Below are positions 30,746 through 40,563 of a stretch of DNA of 64,000 nt, one piece after another. The position numbers and the translations under genes are program-made. Position 1 is the first letter of the stretch; each line of letters begins with the position of its first letter. This DNA comes from an uncultured Alphaproteobacteria bacterium (GTDB lineage: Bacteria > Pseudomonadota > Alphaproteobacteria > HIMB59), in NCBI GenBank assembly GCA_902538085.1, contig CACBDV010000002.1, forward strand, positions 124,001-188,000. Direction: 5' to 3'. The notes under the pieces were generated by a model that saw only the letters and a program-made list of their open reading frames with translations, made no database searches and had not been told where the DNA came from.

Positions 30746-31258
30746 TTAAATTATTTCTTTTTCTTTTTTATACTTTCTCATCTTTCTTATAATCACATCT
30801 CTTTTTAAACGACTTAAATGGTCAACGAATAAAATACCTTTTAAATGATCCAATTCATGTTGTATTATCCTCGACTCAAAACCTGTAAATGTAGAGATTT
30901 TTTTTGAGTTGTCTTCATCAAGATACTCTATCTTAATTTTTTCAGGACGGTCTATTTCTGCAAAATGTTCTGGAAAAGATAAACAACCCTCTTCATATGG
31001 TACTTTATTTTCATGTAATGATATAATCTTTGGATTTATCATTGTGATAGGTTTTTTTTCTTCATCTCTAGAGCCCGAGTCAAGAACAAATATACAAATA
31101 TTTAAACCTATCTGTGGAGCAGCTAAACCAACTCCATTTGCAGAATACATAATTTCATACATTTGTTTTATAAGTTCTCTATGATGGTCGTCTACCTGAG
31201 GTATAGATACACTCTCTTTTTTTAATATGGGATCGGGAGCATAAATAAGCTTCAACAT
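30746..31258 (-). CDS. def: Peptide deformylase
   Basis: Def (170 residues) removes the N-formyl group from nascent proteins. All three motifs are intact: GVGLAAPQIG, EGCLSFP and QHELDHLKG (metal Cys and two His). def-fmt-truA is a conserved order. Confidence 0.96.
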   Translation of the reverse strand: MLKLIYAPDPILKKESVSIPQVDDHHRELIKQMYEIMYSANGVGLAAPQIGLNICIFVLDSGSRDEEKKPITMINPKIISLHENKVPYEEGCLSFPEHFAEIDRPEKIKIEYLDEDNSKKISTFTGFESRIIQHELDHLKGILFVDHLSRLKRDVIIRKMRKYKKEKEII

Positions 31259-31329
31259 GGAATTTAATATAGTTTATACAGTTATCAGAGACAATAAATC
31301 AAACTTTTAGTGTGTTACTTATGATCAAA

Positions 31330-31926
31330 TTAGCTTAAGTTTTTACGAGACTCTAAAGCTGCCCCTAAGGTATTATCATCTAAATAATGAATTTCGCTTC
31401 CTACAGGAACACCGTATGCGAGTTGTGTAATTTTAATATTTTGATTTTCAAGATTATCTTTTATTACTAAAGCTGTAGTTTGTCCCTCAATTGTTGCACT
31501 CAATGCTAAAATAATTTCTTGTACTTGATTGTTTATAATTCTTTCTTTGAGTTTATTTAAATTTAAATCCTGTTCTGTAAAATTTTTTGAGGCTGATAAA
31601 AGCCCACCAACTACATGATAAAGACCTTTATGATATCCTGATCTTTCAAAAGCCCATACATCAGCCATATCTTCAACAATACATATTGTGGTTTTTGATC
31701 TAGTTTCTGAAGAACAAATTTTACATGGAACAATAACATCTAATATTCCACAATTAGTGCACTTTTTTACCACAGATGCTGTTTCCTTTATACTTTCTCC
31801 TAAAGGTAACATTAGTTCTTGTTTATTTTTTATCAAATATAAAGCTATTCTTTGCGCAGAGCGTTGACCAATACCAGGTAACCTAGAAATTAAATTAATA
31901 AATTTTTGAAGTTCGTCTTGTGACAA
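31330..31926 (-). CDS. recR: Recombination protein RecR
   Basis: RecR (198 residues) works with RecO/RecF to load RecA at gaps. The helix-hairpin-helix LISRLPGIGQRSAQRIALY, the four-cysteine zinc finger (CTNCGILDVIVPCKICSS) and the Toprim domain (ICIVEDMADVWAFE, YHVVGGLLS) are intact. One base downstream of ybaB. Confidence 0.96.
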   Translation of the reverse strand: MSQDELQKFINLISRLPGIGQRSAQRIALYLIKNKQELMLPLGESIKETASVVKKCTNCGILDVIVPCKICSSETRSKTTICIVEDMADVWAFERSGYHKGLYHVVGGLLSASKNFTEQDLNLNKLKERIINNQVQEIILALSATIEGQTTALVIKDNLENQNIKITQLAYGVPVGSEIHYLDDNTLGAALESRKNLS

Positions 31927-31927
31927 T

Positions 31928-32263
31928 TTAAAAAGGCATCTTCATTCCTGGGGGTAATGGTAATCCACCAGTTATTTTTTTCATTTCTTCAGCTGACATT
32001 TCCTCGACTTTTTCTTTAGCTTGATTAAGTGCCGCTTTAATTAAATCCTCCAGTACCTCTTTTTCATCGGAAGACAACAGTGATGGATCTATATCAATTG
32101 ATTGAACAATTTGTTTACCATTCATTATAACTTTAACCATTCCTCCTCCGGACTCAGCCTCAACGGTTTTATTTTCAAGCTCCTTTTGCATTTCTTGCAT
32201 TTTGGCTTGCATTTCTTGGACTTTTTTCATCATACCGCCCATATTACCCATCATTTCCATCAC
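31928..32263 (-). CDS. ybaB: YbaB/EbfC nucleoid-associated protein
   Basis: The 111-residue protein has the YbaB pattern: methionine-rich helical start (MMKKVQEMQAKMQEMQKEL), VEAESGGGMVKVIMNGKQ, IDPSLLSSDEKEVLEDLI and a proline-rich end. It binds DNA and lies between dnaX and recR as in most bacteria, overlapping dnaX by 20 bases. Confidence 0.94.
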   Translation of the reverse strand: MMEMMGNMGGMMKKVQEMQAKMQEMQKELENKTVEAESGGGMVKVIMNGKQIVQSIDIDPSLLSSDEKEVLEDLIKAALNQAKEKVEEMSAEEMKKITGGLPLPPGMKMPF

Positions 32264-33848
32264 CTCTTTCTAATTCTTCAATATCTATAATCTTTGCATT
32301 AGGAAATTTAGCAAGAACTTTTTTAAATTCATCAGTCTTCATCTCCTGGTCAATTAATTCTTTTTTATATAGAGACTTAATTTTCTCTAAAGTTGTTATT
32401 TCTGTTTTAAGTACCATTTCGATTTTGTAGTCATTTTCCAAATTTTTGTATAATTCTTCGCTTCCGTTGAAATTTTTGTCAGACACATTTAGTAGTAATA
32501 TTTTATTTTTCTCTGAAAAATCAATTATTTCAACATTTTCGATAATAATACCTGCCATAAGAGGTGAGAAATTTTTTCCATAAAATTGAAAAAATTTCTG
32601 ATGAATATCAATTTTTTCTTTTAAGGAAATTGGTGATACTTGTTCAACTTTGTTTTGAATTACTTGATCAATATTAGGAGAGGATTGAACTATACTCTGA
32701 TTTATTTCAGACTTTTTTTTTTCTACTAATTCTGTTGATTGATTATCATTTAACAAGAAAGCACACCTAAGCATAACCATTTCTAGGGTTGCATGAGGTT
32801 GAGGTGAGATTTTAATTTCATCATAACCTTTCATCAAACTTTGCCAAAAAATATTTAACTTGCCATTATCAAATTGGATAACATATGATGCAAAATTTTT
32901 ATCTTCTTCAGTTAAAAATTCATCCTCAATTAGTTCTTGATTTATTTTTAATTTGCATGACCAATTTATTATATTCATCATATCTTCAATGATTTTAGAG
33001 GTCTCAGAACCTCTTTGATACATATCGTCAAGCATGGAAATTAATTTTGATAAATTATTTTCAAATATATATCTTGATAGTTCATACAAATCACTTTGCC
33101 TTGCAAAACCTAACATGTTTACTATTTCTTCAACTTGAATTTCTTTTTGTGATTTAAATATATTAGCTTGATCTAATATACTTAAGGAGTCCCTTACTGA
33201 ACCATCACTAGCCTTTACAATTAGATTTAATGCCTCAGTAGAAATTTTTATATCCTCTTTTTTAGCAATGCTTTTTAAAAAATCAGACAGTGTCTTCTTC
33301 TCGACTCGTCTTAAGTCGAACCTTTGACATCTTGAAAGAATTGTAATAGGTACTTTTGATATCTCAGTCGTTGCAAATATAAATTTTGAGTGAGGGGGTG
33401 GTTCTTCCAGGGTTTTAAGAAGAGCATTAAATGCACTTTTAGATAGCATATGCACCTCATCAACTATATAAACTTTATATTTTCCTAGAACAGGATTATA
33501 TTTTACGTTTTCTATAATCTCTCTTGCATTTTCAACACTTGTATTTGATGCAGCATCAATTTCTATAACATCTGGATGTCTATCTTCAGTGATAGCTTTT
33601 GCTTGTTCACAATTGATTAAATCAGGATTATTATTTTTATCAAAAACTGTACAGTTCAACATTTTTGCAACAATTCTTGCTGTGGTTGTTTTGCCTACTC
33701 CACGTATACCTGTAAAAATATATGCATTAGGAATTTTATTTTGCTGTATTGATTTTTGAATAGTCTCAACTAAATACTCTTGACCAATTAGATCTTGGAA
33801 ATTTAAAGGTCTATATTTTAATGCAAGAATATTCGATTGATGTTTCAT
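32244..33848 (-). CDS. dnaX: DNA polymerase III gamma/tau subunit with reduced zinc site
   Basis: DnaX (534 residues) is the clamp-loader ATPase. Present are YRPLNFQDLIGQEYLVETI, Walker A GIRGVGKTTTAR, DEVHMLSKSAFNALLKTLEEPP and the SRC-type arginine motif ILSRCQRFDLRR. The four-cysteine zinc module is partly lost: the first Cys (MLNC) and one later Cys (INCEQ) remain, but two positions are not cysteine (the last is Ala in CEQAKAI). The tail is tau-like and AT-rich. The SRP RNA gene lies 12 bases upstream. Confidence 0.94.
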   Translation of the reverse strand: MKHQSNILALKYRPLNFQDLIGQEYLVETIQKSIQQNKIPNAYIFTGIRGVGKTTTARIVAKMLNCTVFDKNNNPDLINCEQAKAITEDRHPDVIEIDAASNTSVENAREIIENVKYNPVLGKYKVYIVDEVHMLSKSAFNALLKTLEEPPPHSKFIFATTEISKVPITILSRCQRFDLRRVEKKTLSDFLKSIAKKEDIKISTEALNLIVKASDGSVRDSLSILDQANIFKSQKEIQVEEIVNMLGFARQSDLYELSRYIFENNLSKLISMLDDMYQRGSETSKIIEDMMNIINWSCKLKINQELIEDEFLTEEDKNFASYVIQFDNGKLNIFWQSLMKGYDEIKISPQPHATLEMVMLRCAFLLNDNQSTELVEKKKSEINQSIVQSSPNIDQVIQNKVEQVSPISLKEKIDIHQKFFQFYGKNFSPLMAGIIIENVEIIDFSEKNKILLLNVSDKNFNGSEELYKNLENDYKIEMVLKTEITTLEKIKSLYKKELIDQEMKTDEFKKVLAKFPNAKIIDIEELERGDGNDG

Positions 33849-33860
33849 AACGGGCTCAAA

Positions 33861-33949
33861 GGAGAATTACACGACCCAACCTCTTATGTTACGGCTGCTT
33901 TCTTTCGAACCTGACCGGATTGGCATAAAATGTTGCCCATGTAATTCTC
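33861..33949 (-). ncRNA. ffs: Signal recognition particle 4.5S RNA
   Basis: On the minus strand GGTCAGGTTCGAAAGAAAGC and then AGCCGTAACA match the universally conserved apical domain of bacterial SRP RNA (GGAA-type tetraloop region and asymmetric loop). The ends pair through GAGAATTACA/TGTAATTCTC (about 10 bp), giving an 89-base hairpin of the expected size. The position directly before dnaX is common. Exact ends may differ by a few bases. Confidence 0.9.
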
Positions 33950-33986
33950 AAATTATCTTATAACAGTATTAAATAGAAATATGAAG

Positions 33987-34826
33987 TTATTGTCTTACTC
34001 TATATGGAGATTTTTCAAAAACTCCTAATTTTCTAACCTTTGAACAATAATGATACATATCGTCAAGGGCAAATTTAGTGTTTTGTTGTTCAGGATGTCC
34101 TTCAATTTCACAATAAAATTGTGTAATAACGAAGTCAGCTCCATAATTATAACTTTCAAGTTTAATCATATTAACATTATTAGTCGCAAATCCCCCCATT
34201 ACTTTAAATAAAGATCCTGGTGTATTTTTAACTGAAAATAAAAAGGATGATATGTATGTTTTAGTTTCATCAAATTCTAAATTTTCATTTTTAGACATTA
34301 TATAAAATCTTGTAATGTTGTTAACAGAGTTTGCAAAATTATTATCAATAACTTTTAAGCCATAGATTTTTCCCGCCAAACTTGAAGCAATAGCAGCTGT
34401 ATCTATTATTTTCTCATCATGGATTTTTTTTGCTGAACCTGCTGTATCAGCTCCGATCAAAATATCTAAATTTAATTTCTGAATTTTATCGCTACATTGT
34501 GCTAAGGCCTGTTCATGACTGATAATATTTTTGATATTTTCAATTTTACTGTCTGGATGAATTAAAAGCTTGTGTTCAACTTTTTGAAAATGTTCAAAGT
34601 TAATATGCAAATTAGATTTTGGTATCAATCGATGAATATCAGCTACTCTGCCTGCAGCAGAGTTCTCAATAGGAATCATTGCATAATCAACATTTCCAAT
34701 CTCAGCCTCGTTTAAAGCAATCTCAAATGTTTTACAGGGTAACGGTTCTGCCCCAGGAAAGAACTCTTGCACCGCAAGATGACTGTATGCTCCTTCGACT
34801 CCTTGAAAAGATATTTTTTTATTCAT
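33987..34826 (-). CDS. pheA: Prephenate dehydratase
   Basis: PheA (279 residues, no chorismate mutase domain) makes phenylpyruvate for phenylalanine. Conserved features: FQGVEGAYSHLAVQEFFPGA at the start, IPIENSAAGRV, the catalytic TRF in NNITRFYIM and a C-terminal ACT domain (VKNTPGSLFKVMGGFATNNV, LESY) for feedback control by phenylalanine. Overlaps kdsB by 4 bases. Confidence 0.94.
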   Translation of the reverse strand: MNKKISFQGVEGAYSHLAVQEFFPGAEPLPCKTFEIALNEAEIGNVDYAMIPIENSAAGRVADIHRLIPKSNLHINFEHFQKVEHKLLIHPDSKIENIKNIISHEQALAQCSDKIQKLNLDILIGADTAGSAKKIHDEKIIDTAAIASSLAGKIYGLKVIDNNFANSVNNITRFYIMSKNENLEFDETKTYISSFLFSVKNTPGSLFKVMGGFATNNVNMIKLESYNYGADFVITQFYCEIEGHPEQQNTKFALDDMYHYCSKVRKLGVFEKSPYRVRQ

Positions 34827-35539
34827 TTTTTATAAATTAATCGATTTACTCTATCTAAATCTTCTTGTGTATCAACTCCCAAAATCTCTTCTTTAATTAT
34901 TGTAATTCCAATTTTATCTGTTTCAATAACACGAAGCTGTTCGAGTTTCTCACTGAGCTCTCTTTTAGTAGGTGATAAAGAGATAAAATTTGACAAAAAA
35001 TCTTTATGATACCCATAGATACCAATGTGATGAAAAATATTCTTATTAACTTTTTGTTTATCATTTAATGTTCTTGAAAAATCTAAAGCGCAATTATTTT
35101 CATCAATTAAGACTTTCACTTTAGAACTATCATAAGCTTCATTTAAGTTTACGAATGGACAGGCTAAAGTGCTCATTTGAAATTTTAGAAGTCTCTCTTT
35201 TAATACATTAATGTGGTTATCTTTAATAAATGGCATGTCTCCTTGGACATTTATTACGTATTTAAAATTTATTGTATCCTCAAGTTTTTTTAATGCCTCT
35301 CCAATACGGTCACTTCCTGATGGATGATTAGGATCTGTCATAACGTGCTTGAGATCCATCTTTGCACAGTAATCTTTTACCTCTTGATCACAAATAGCTA
35401 AAATTACATTTTCTGTAAAATCTATTACACGATTATAAACGTGATGCAGCATTGGTAACTCACCAATTTTTGCAAATGGCTTATTTGGAAATCTAGATGC
35501 CTTTAATCTTATTGGTATTATAACTAGCGTATCATTCAT
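34823..35539 (-). CDS. kdsB: 3-deoxy-manno-octulosonate cytidylyltransferase
   Basis: KdsB (238 residues) activates Kdo with CTP for lipopolysaccharide inner core. The start VIIPIRLKASRFPNKPFAKI, TDPNHPSGSDRIGEAL and VNVQGDMPFI are typical; the C-terminal LEQLRVIETDKIGI matches the family. It is upstream of pheA and divergent from cycM, an order seen in other alphaproteobacteria. Confidence 0.94.
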   Translation of the reverse strand: MNDTLVIIPIRLKASRFPNKPFAKIGELPMLHHVYNRVIDFTENVILAICDQEVKDYCAKMDLKHVMTDPNHPSGSDRIGEALKKLEDTINFKYVINVQGDMPFIKDNHINVLKERLLKFQMSTLACPFVNLNEAYDSSKVKVLIDENNCALDFSRTLNDKQKVNKNIFHHIGIYGYHKDFLSNFISLSPTKRELSEKLEQLRVIETDKIGITIIKEEILGVDTQEDLDRVNRLIYKK

Positions 35540-35599
35540 TAATGCGACAAAAATCCGTTTTTAGTGGTATATTTTTAAACATAGACTTCTCTTTTTAAT

Positions 35600-36118
35600 A
35601 TGGAAACTAATAAAATTCTAGGTGCAATAATACTTGCCTTACTTCTTGCTGCTGTATTCTCAAAGGTTGCTGATATGGCGATACACCCCGAGTTTCCAGA
35701 TGAACTTGCATACAAAATTGAAATACCTGAAGGCGGTGTTACAACCTCTGTAAGTGAAGATGTGGATATTTTTGCTGTTTTACCAGACATTACACCTATG
35801 CTTGCATCAGCTAGTATGGAAAATGGTGAAAAGATTTTTAAAAAATGTGCATCTTGCCATACTCATGTTAAAGGTGGTGAAAATAAAACTGGTCCAGCGA
35901 TGTGGGGTATAGTCAATAGAGAAAAAGGATCAGCAGAGGGCTTCGCATATTCCGGAGCACTTGCAGCATTTGGTGGCGATTGGAATGTAGAAGAACTAAA
36001 CAAATTCTTATTAAAGCCAAAAAAGTATATTACTGGCACGAAAATGAACTACAACGGAATTAAAAAAGACCAAGATAGGGCTGATTTAATAAAGTGGTTA
36101 AGTTCTCTTAGCGATTAA
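35600..36118 (+). CDS. cycM: Membrane-anchored cytochrome c (CycM type)
   Basis: This 172-residue class I cytochrome c has an uncleaved N-terminal helix (ILGAIILALLLAAVFSKVA), a linker and one haem site CASCH, with the distal Met in TGTKMNY. TGPAMWGIVNREKG and ADLIKWLSSLS are typical of CycM, which carries electrons to aa3-type oxidase. The divergent kdsB-pheA supports orthology. Confidence 0.88.
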   Translation: METNKILGAIILALLLAAVFSKVADMAIHPEFPDELAYKIEIPEGGVTTSVSEDVDIFAVLPDITPMLASASMENGEKIFKKCASCHTHVKGGENKTGPAMWGIVNREKGSAEGFAYSGALAAFGGDWNVEELNKFLLKPKKYITGTKMNYNGIKKDQDRADLIKWLSSLSD

Positions 36119-36153
36119 AGTTTAATTAATTATTTTTTAGAATAACATAATAA

Positions 36154-37692
36154 TTGATGAGTTCGGTTTCAGTAGATTCGAATAAATTAAAATCCTTAAT
36201 TGGTGCTTACTATGACAGAAGAATGTTACGTATTCTTTTATTAGGCATCATAAGTGGATTTCCTTGGGTTCTTATTGCTAGCGCTTTGTCTTTGTGGCTA
36301 AAAGAAGAAGGGCTTAGCAGAAGTACAATAGGATGGGCTGGGTTAATATTTGGTGTTTATGCATTTAATTTTTTGTGGGCACCAATAATTGATCGAATGA
36401 AATTACCTTTTTTAACAAATAAAATAGGGCATCGAAAATCCATAATCCTTTTAATGCAAACTATAATTTTAATTTGCTTAATTATTTGGAGTGTCCTTGA
36501 ACCAACTCAAAATTTAGCATTAATCATTGGTGTAGGTTTAGCTATTGCAATATCATCTGCTACGCAAGATATAACAATAGACGCCTTAAGAATTGAGCAA
36601 ATTAAAAAAGAAGAATCGGCTAGTATGGCAGCAGGAGCTGCAATGGCAGTTGTTGGATGGTGGACTGGATTTAAATTAGGTGGTTATGTATGTTTAGAGA
36701 TTGCAGAAAAGTTAGAAAAATCTGGAATTGATCAATATTGGCAAGTAACTTTTATTTTTTTAATGGGTATAATAGTCTTATGTAATGTAGGATTATCTTT
36801 TATTCCGGAGACCAATAAAGAGAGATTTCAAAATATTTTAAATACTGATGCATCTAATACGAATGTCGAAAGTGTTGTAAAGGCAAGTTATCTATTTATA
36901 GCAATTGGAGCATTATGTTTTTTAATTGGTCAATTCTTTGAAAAAATATGGTTCACTAATGGGGGTCTTACTTTTGTTGTAATTGGTGCAGTATTTTATA
37001 TTTTTTCATTTTTTATAAAAAAATTTGGTGCGGAAAATCCTATTTCACAAACATTTTACTACCTAAATAATGTTGTAGCAAATCCACTAAGTAGTTTTTT
37101 TAATAATAACGGAGTTAGAATTGGAATTGCTATCTTAGCTTTTGTTTTTTTATTTAAAATTGGCGAAGCTTTTTTGGGGAGGATGAGTTTAGTTTTTTAT
37201 AAAGAAATTGGTTTTTCTAAGGGGGATATAGCTATCTATTCAAAGGCACTTGGCTGGATTACTACCATTGTTTTTACTCTTATTGGAGGGGCTATTGCAA
37301 TGAGATCTGGTATAATTAAAACTCTAATTATAGCAGGAATAGCAATGTCAGCTACGAATATACTATTTTCAGTTCTGGCATGGGTAGGGCCATCAAAAGT
37401 TCTGTTTGCATTTGCGGTAATCATTGATGACCTCGCGGCAGCTTTTGCAACTGTTGCATTTGTAACATTTATATCACTCCTTGTTGATCGAAGCTTCACT
37501 GCTACACAATACGCTTTGCTAGCCTCTGTTGGAACTGCGGGAAGAACATTATTAGCATCCTCTTCCGGTGCTATGGTTGACGGGCTAGGTGGTGATTGGG
37601 GATTATTCTTTATGATAACTGCCATCATGGTAATACCATCTCTGATATGTTTGTTGTTAATTAAAAATAAAATTAATTTAGTTAAAAACTAA
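36154..37692 (+). CDS. AmpG-like major facilitator superfamily permease
   Basis: This 512-residue, multi-span transporter resembles the AmpG/acetyl-CoA transporter group: GIISGFPWVLIASALSLWLK, RSTIGWAGLIFGVYAFNFLW and the loop APIIDR near the first helices. AmpG proteins import muropeptides for recycling. Here the middle loop (about residues 215-240) is short. Assignment to muropeptides is by family only. Confidence 0.75.
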   Translation: MMSSVSVDSNKLKSLIGAYYDRRMLRILLLGIISGFPWVLIASALSLWLKEEGLSRSTIGWAGLIFGVYAFNFLWAPIIDRMKLPFLTNKIGHRKSIILLMQTIILICLIIWSVLEPTQNLALIIGVGLAIAISSATQDITIDALRIEQIKKEESASMAAGAAMAVVGWWTGFKLGGYVCLEIAEKLEKSGIDQYWQVTFIFLMGIIVLCNVGLSFIPETNKERFQNILNTDASNTNVESVVKASYLFIAIGALCFLIGQFFEKIWFTNGGLTFVVIGAVFYIFSFFIKKFGAENPISQTFYYLNNVVANPLSSFFNNNGVRIGIAILAFVFLFKIGEAFLGRMSLVFYKEIGFSKGDIAIYSKALGWITTIVFTLIGGAIAMRSGIIKTLIIAGIAMSATNILFSVLAWVGPSKVLFAFAVIIDDLAAAFATVAFVTFISLLVDRSFTATQYALLASVGTAGRTLLASSSGAMVDGLGGDWGLFFMITAIMVIPSLICLLLIKNKINLVKN

Positions 37693-37696
37693 ATAT

Positions 37697-38200
37697 TTAA
37701 TTATTAATTGAAGAAAACAATCTGTTGTAACCAGCTGTGAAACCTTTTAATGAATAAGTTATAGTGGCCTCTCGGTTATCAAGAAATAAAGTCTTTATAG
37801 AAATTTGATTTCCAGCTTTGAAAAAATTCACAAAATTTTCTCCAATTATCTCTGCCACAAAACATGCGCTTTGATTACAGTAAGCATAATTAAGATCAAT
37901 TGGATCTTTTTCGTCGATTTGTAATTTAATTGGACTTTTCAGATTCACTGCATGGGGAAATGCAATTTGCATTTGTGTTAATTTATCTGGATTTATAGAT
38001 ATAGATAGATAACTTACAACTTCATTGGTGTTGGAGTCAAATACAAGCTCTCTTAAATCACATATTTTTTGATTTTGTTCAGAAACACAAGTATATTGCC
38101 AAGCCTCAAAGTTTTCTTGCTCCAAAATATGACTATCTGCAAAAACCGAACTTATAAAAAAAAAGAAAAGAAAAATTAATTTAGATAAAAAAGAAAACAT
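37697..38200 (-). CDS. Invasion-associated locus B (IalB) family secreted protein
   Basis: The 167-residue protein has a signal peptide (FLSKLIFLFFFFISSVFA) and the IalB pattern: WQYTCVSEQNQKICDLRE, SISINPDKLTQMQIAFPHAV, the cysteine pair in YAYCNQSACFVAEI and KTLFLDNREATITYSLKGFT. The family is common in free-living alphaproteobacteria too; a periplasmic or surface role is expected but unknown. Confidence 0.82.
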   Translation of the reverse strand: MFSFLSKLIFLFFFFISSVFADSHILEQENFEAWQYTCVSEQNQKICDLRELVFDSNTNEVVSYLSISINPDKLTQMQIAFPHAVNLKSPIKLQIDEKDPIDLNYAYCNQSACFVAEIIGENFVNFFKAGNQISIKTLFLDNREATITYSLKGFTAGYNRLFSSINN

Positions 38201-38230
38201 TAATTTAATCTACATCAATCAGAGAAATTG

Positions 38231-39274
38231 TTAATTTTTTAATTTTATTTGGACAATCTCATTGTTAGATCCTAATCTTATCTTTGGGCCCCATGTCGCT
38301 GATCCAGAGCTCACATATAAATAGTTATTCATTCTTTTGTAAAGCCCATAAATTTGAGGAAATTTAAGTCTTACAATAAAATTGAAAGGAAAGATCTGCC
38401 CATTATGTGTGTGTCCAGAAAGCATTAAATTAGCTTTAGGTGAAACTTTTTCCCAAATAGAGGGTTTATGAACAATCAACAAATTAAATAAGTCTTTTTG
38501 AAAAAGTTTTTCAAAATTAGAAATTTTTGATTTATCACTTATGTTATCTGAGAGTCCAATTAAATTAATTCCATTAATTTTTAAAGATTCATTGTTTAGT
38601 GTTTGTATTCCAACACTATCAAGATCATCAAGATGTTTTTTTGAGTTTTTAATATAGTACTCATGGTTGCCAGTAACAAAATAGATAGGTTTGTTAAGTT
38701 TTTTAAACTCTTTGAGATCTTCGATTTTAAAAGAACTACTATCAATTAAATCACCACCAATAATTAAAAAAGATGGATCTAGTTCAATGATTTCAGATAT
38801 AATTTTTTTAAGTGAGGATGGATGATTTGAACCTATATGGACATCACTGATAAAAACAAATTTAAAACTCTTGTCTATCAGTTCTGAATTTAATGAGAAA
38901 TTTTTTATTTTAGTCTTTTTTGAATTAATATATCCGTAAATGATTGTAGGGATTTGAATGAAAAAGAAAAAAATTGCTAGCTTGTAACTACTTACAATAT
39001 TAAGATATTCAAAAGCAATCAGAGGTATTATTAAAAAAAAAGATACTGTGCCTATACCAAACCCCTCATAAACAAAAATTTTTATAAATTTATTTGTACT
39101 TTTTGATCTAAAATAATAAAGACAAAGAGAAAATACCAATGTAGTGGTTATAAAAACCTCTAATGGTGAAGTTGGATTACCTAGCCAAGTAGATAAAACA
39201 TGAAATGGAAATATAAAAATTAAATACGAAATGAAGTAAAGAGTGATGATAGATAACATTACCCTAACTTTCAT
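38231..39274 (-). CDS. Membrane metallophosphoesterase (YkuE/YaeI-like)
   Basis: Several N-terminal membrane helices (about residues 5-120 of 347) precede a calcineurin-like phosphoesterase domain with all metal motifs: FISDVHIGS, IGGDLIDS, TGNHEYY and LSGHTHNGQIFP. Related proteins act on phospholipids or UDP-sugars. The start at 39274 (MKVRVMLSI) overlaps the upstream transporter by 11 bases; ATG 39259 and 39313 are alternatives. Confidence 0.82.
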   Translation of the reverse strand: MKVRVMLSIITLYFISYLIFIFPFHVLSTWLGNPTSPLEVFITTTLVFSLCLYYFRSKSTNKFIKIFVYEGFGIGTVSFFLIIPLIAFEYLNIVSSYKLAIFFFFIQIPTIIYGYINSKKTKIKNFSLNSELIDKSFKFVFISDVHIGSNHPSSLKKIISEIIELDPSFLIIGGDLIDSSSFKIEDLKEFKKLNKPIYFVTGNHEYYIKNSKKHLDDLDSVGIQTLNNESLKINGINLIGLSDNISDKSKISNFEKLFQKDLFNLLIVHKPSIWEKVSPKANLMLSGHTHNGQIFPFNFIVRLKFPQIYGLYKRMNNYLYVSSGSATWGPKIRLGSNNEIVQIKLKN

Positions 39275-40136
39275 TTTTGCTTTTATCGAAGTAAAAAAGA
39301 AGAACACCCGCAATTATAACTATGAGTATTCCAAAATAATTATAAATTGAGGGTAATTGATTAAAAATAATCCAACCTAAAAATACACCATAAATAATTT
39401 GGAAATAACTTGTTAAACCAAATACTGTAGAAGGTAGTTTTCTGGAACCATAAATTACAGCGCTAACACCAAGTCCAGCAAATAGCCCGCCCAAAATTGA
39501 TAAAGACAGATCATTATATGTCATTGTTACGAACTGAAATTTTGTTGTAAAAAAAAAGATTACAACACTTACGGCCATGCTAAAAAAAGCTGCAGAATAT
39601 GAGGATGTTAAATAATTATATTTACGCGTAATTAAGTGGGTAACTGCAATACAAAAAGCACCAATAAATACATACAAAACTCCTTCAAAAGATACAGTGC
39701 TAGAACCAAAGGGCTCTGCTGAAATCAATACTCCAAAAAAACCCATAAGTATAGCCATCACTCTAATAATGTTTATATCATCACTCAAAAAAAAATGAGA
39801 CATAACTAAAAGCATTAAAGGCGAAGTAAATAAAACGGGATAAACAATTGAAAGAGGTAGAACCAGTACTCCTTTTAAAACAAATAGAAATCCTATCGTA
39901 TGCACTATTCCTCTTATAATCTGAAAGGTGTAATTTTGATTTTGATAAAATTTAAAGCCGTGATTTTTAAATATGAAATAAGCTAAGGGTATTAAAGAAA
40001 ACAATGCGTTATAAAATAATAATTGCAAAATAGGATATCTGTCACCTAGAATTTTAATTACAGAGTCCATTGAAACTAGTAACACAAATCCAATTAAAGA
40101 TACAAAAAAAGGAATTATAAAAACTCTATTAATCAT
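39264..40136 (-). CDS. DMT-superfamily (EamA) transporter
   Basis: This 290-residue protein has about ten membrane helices in two EamA repeats (first near LQLLFYNALFSLIPLAYFIF, second near VLYVFIGAFCIAVTHLITR). PVLFTSPLMLLVMSHFFLSD and GSRKLPSTVFGLTSYFQIIYG are typical. The exporter/importer substrate is unknown. It overlaps the phosphoesterase gene. Confidence 0.85.
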   Translation of the reverse strand: MINRVFIIPFFVSLIGFVLLVSMDSVIKILGDRYPILQLLFYNALFSLIPLAYFIFKNHGFKFYQNQNYTFQIIRGIVHTIGFLFVLKGVLVLPLSIVYPVLFTSPLMLLVMSHFFLSDDINIIRVMAILMGFFGVLISAEPFGSSTVSFEGVLYVFIGAFCIAVTHLITRKYNYLTSSYSAAFFSMAVSVVIFFFTTKFQFVTMTYNDLSLSILGGLFAGLGVSAVIYGSRKLPSTVFGLTSYFQIIYGVFLGWIIFNQLPSIYNYFGILIVIIAGVLLFYFDKSKNES

Positions 40137-40155
40137 TTAAGAAAAATTAAGATCA

Positions 40156-40542
40156 TTATTTTTTTAGAGAAACACACTTTAATTCATACGACCAGTTTTT
40201 GTCGAATTCTTTGTATGATATTGAAAAATCTAAATCCAAATTACTGTTAATTGATAAAATGGAAATATAGTCTTCAGTCTCATAATTAAAAACGAAATTG
40301 GGGTAATTTTCGATAAGCTCATACTTTTTCTCATCAAAACTACTATAAATATAAATTTTATCTTTTAAGTTTTCTTCTTTTAATAAATCTAATTGTGTAC
40401 CAGAAACTTTTTGCTTACAGTCAAAATACTTGAGCGCATTGATACTCTTATCACAAATACAGGCGAGAGAAAATTTATCTAATAAATCTGCATATGTTAA
40501 ATTTGGCAGTATTATAAAGAAAATAATGATAAAGTTTTTCAT
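40156..40542 (-). CDS. Hypothetical secreted protein
   Basis: This 128-residue protein starts MKNFIIIFFIILPNLTYA, a convincing signal peptide. The mature part has four cysteines (CICDKSINALKYFDCKQK and the later LKCVSLKK), suggesting disulfides in the periplasm. No family is recognised. Confidence 0.6.
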   Translation of the reverse strand: MKNFIIIFFIILPNLTYADLLDKFSLACICDKSINALKYFDCKQKVSGTQLDLLKEENLKDKIYIYSSFDEKKYELIENYPNFVFNYETEDYISILSINSNLDLDFSISYKEFDKNWSYELKCVSLKK

Positions 40543-40563
40543 ATTGGGTACTTATATATCATG

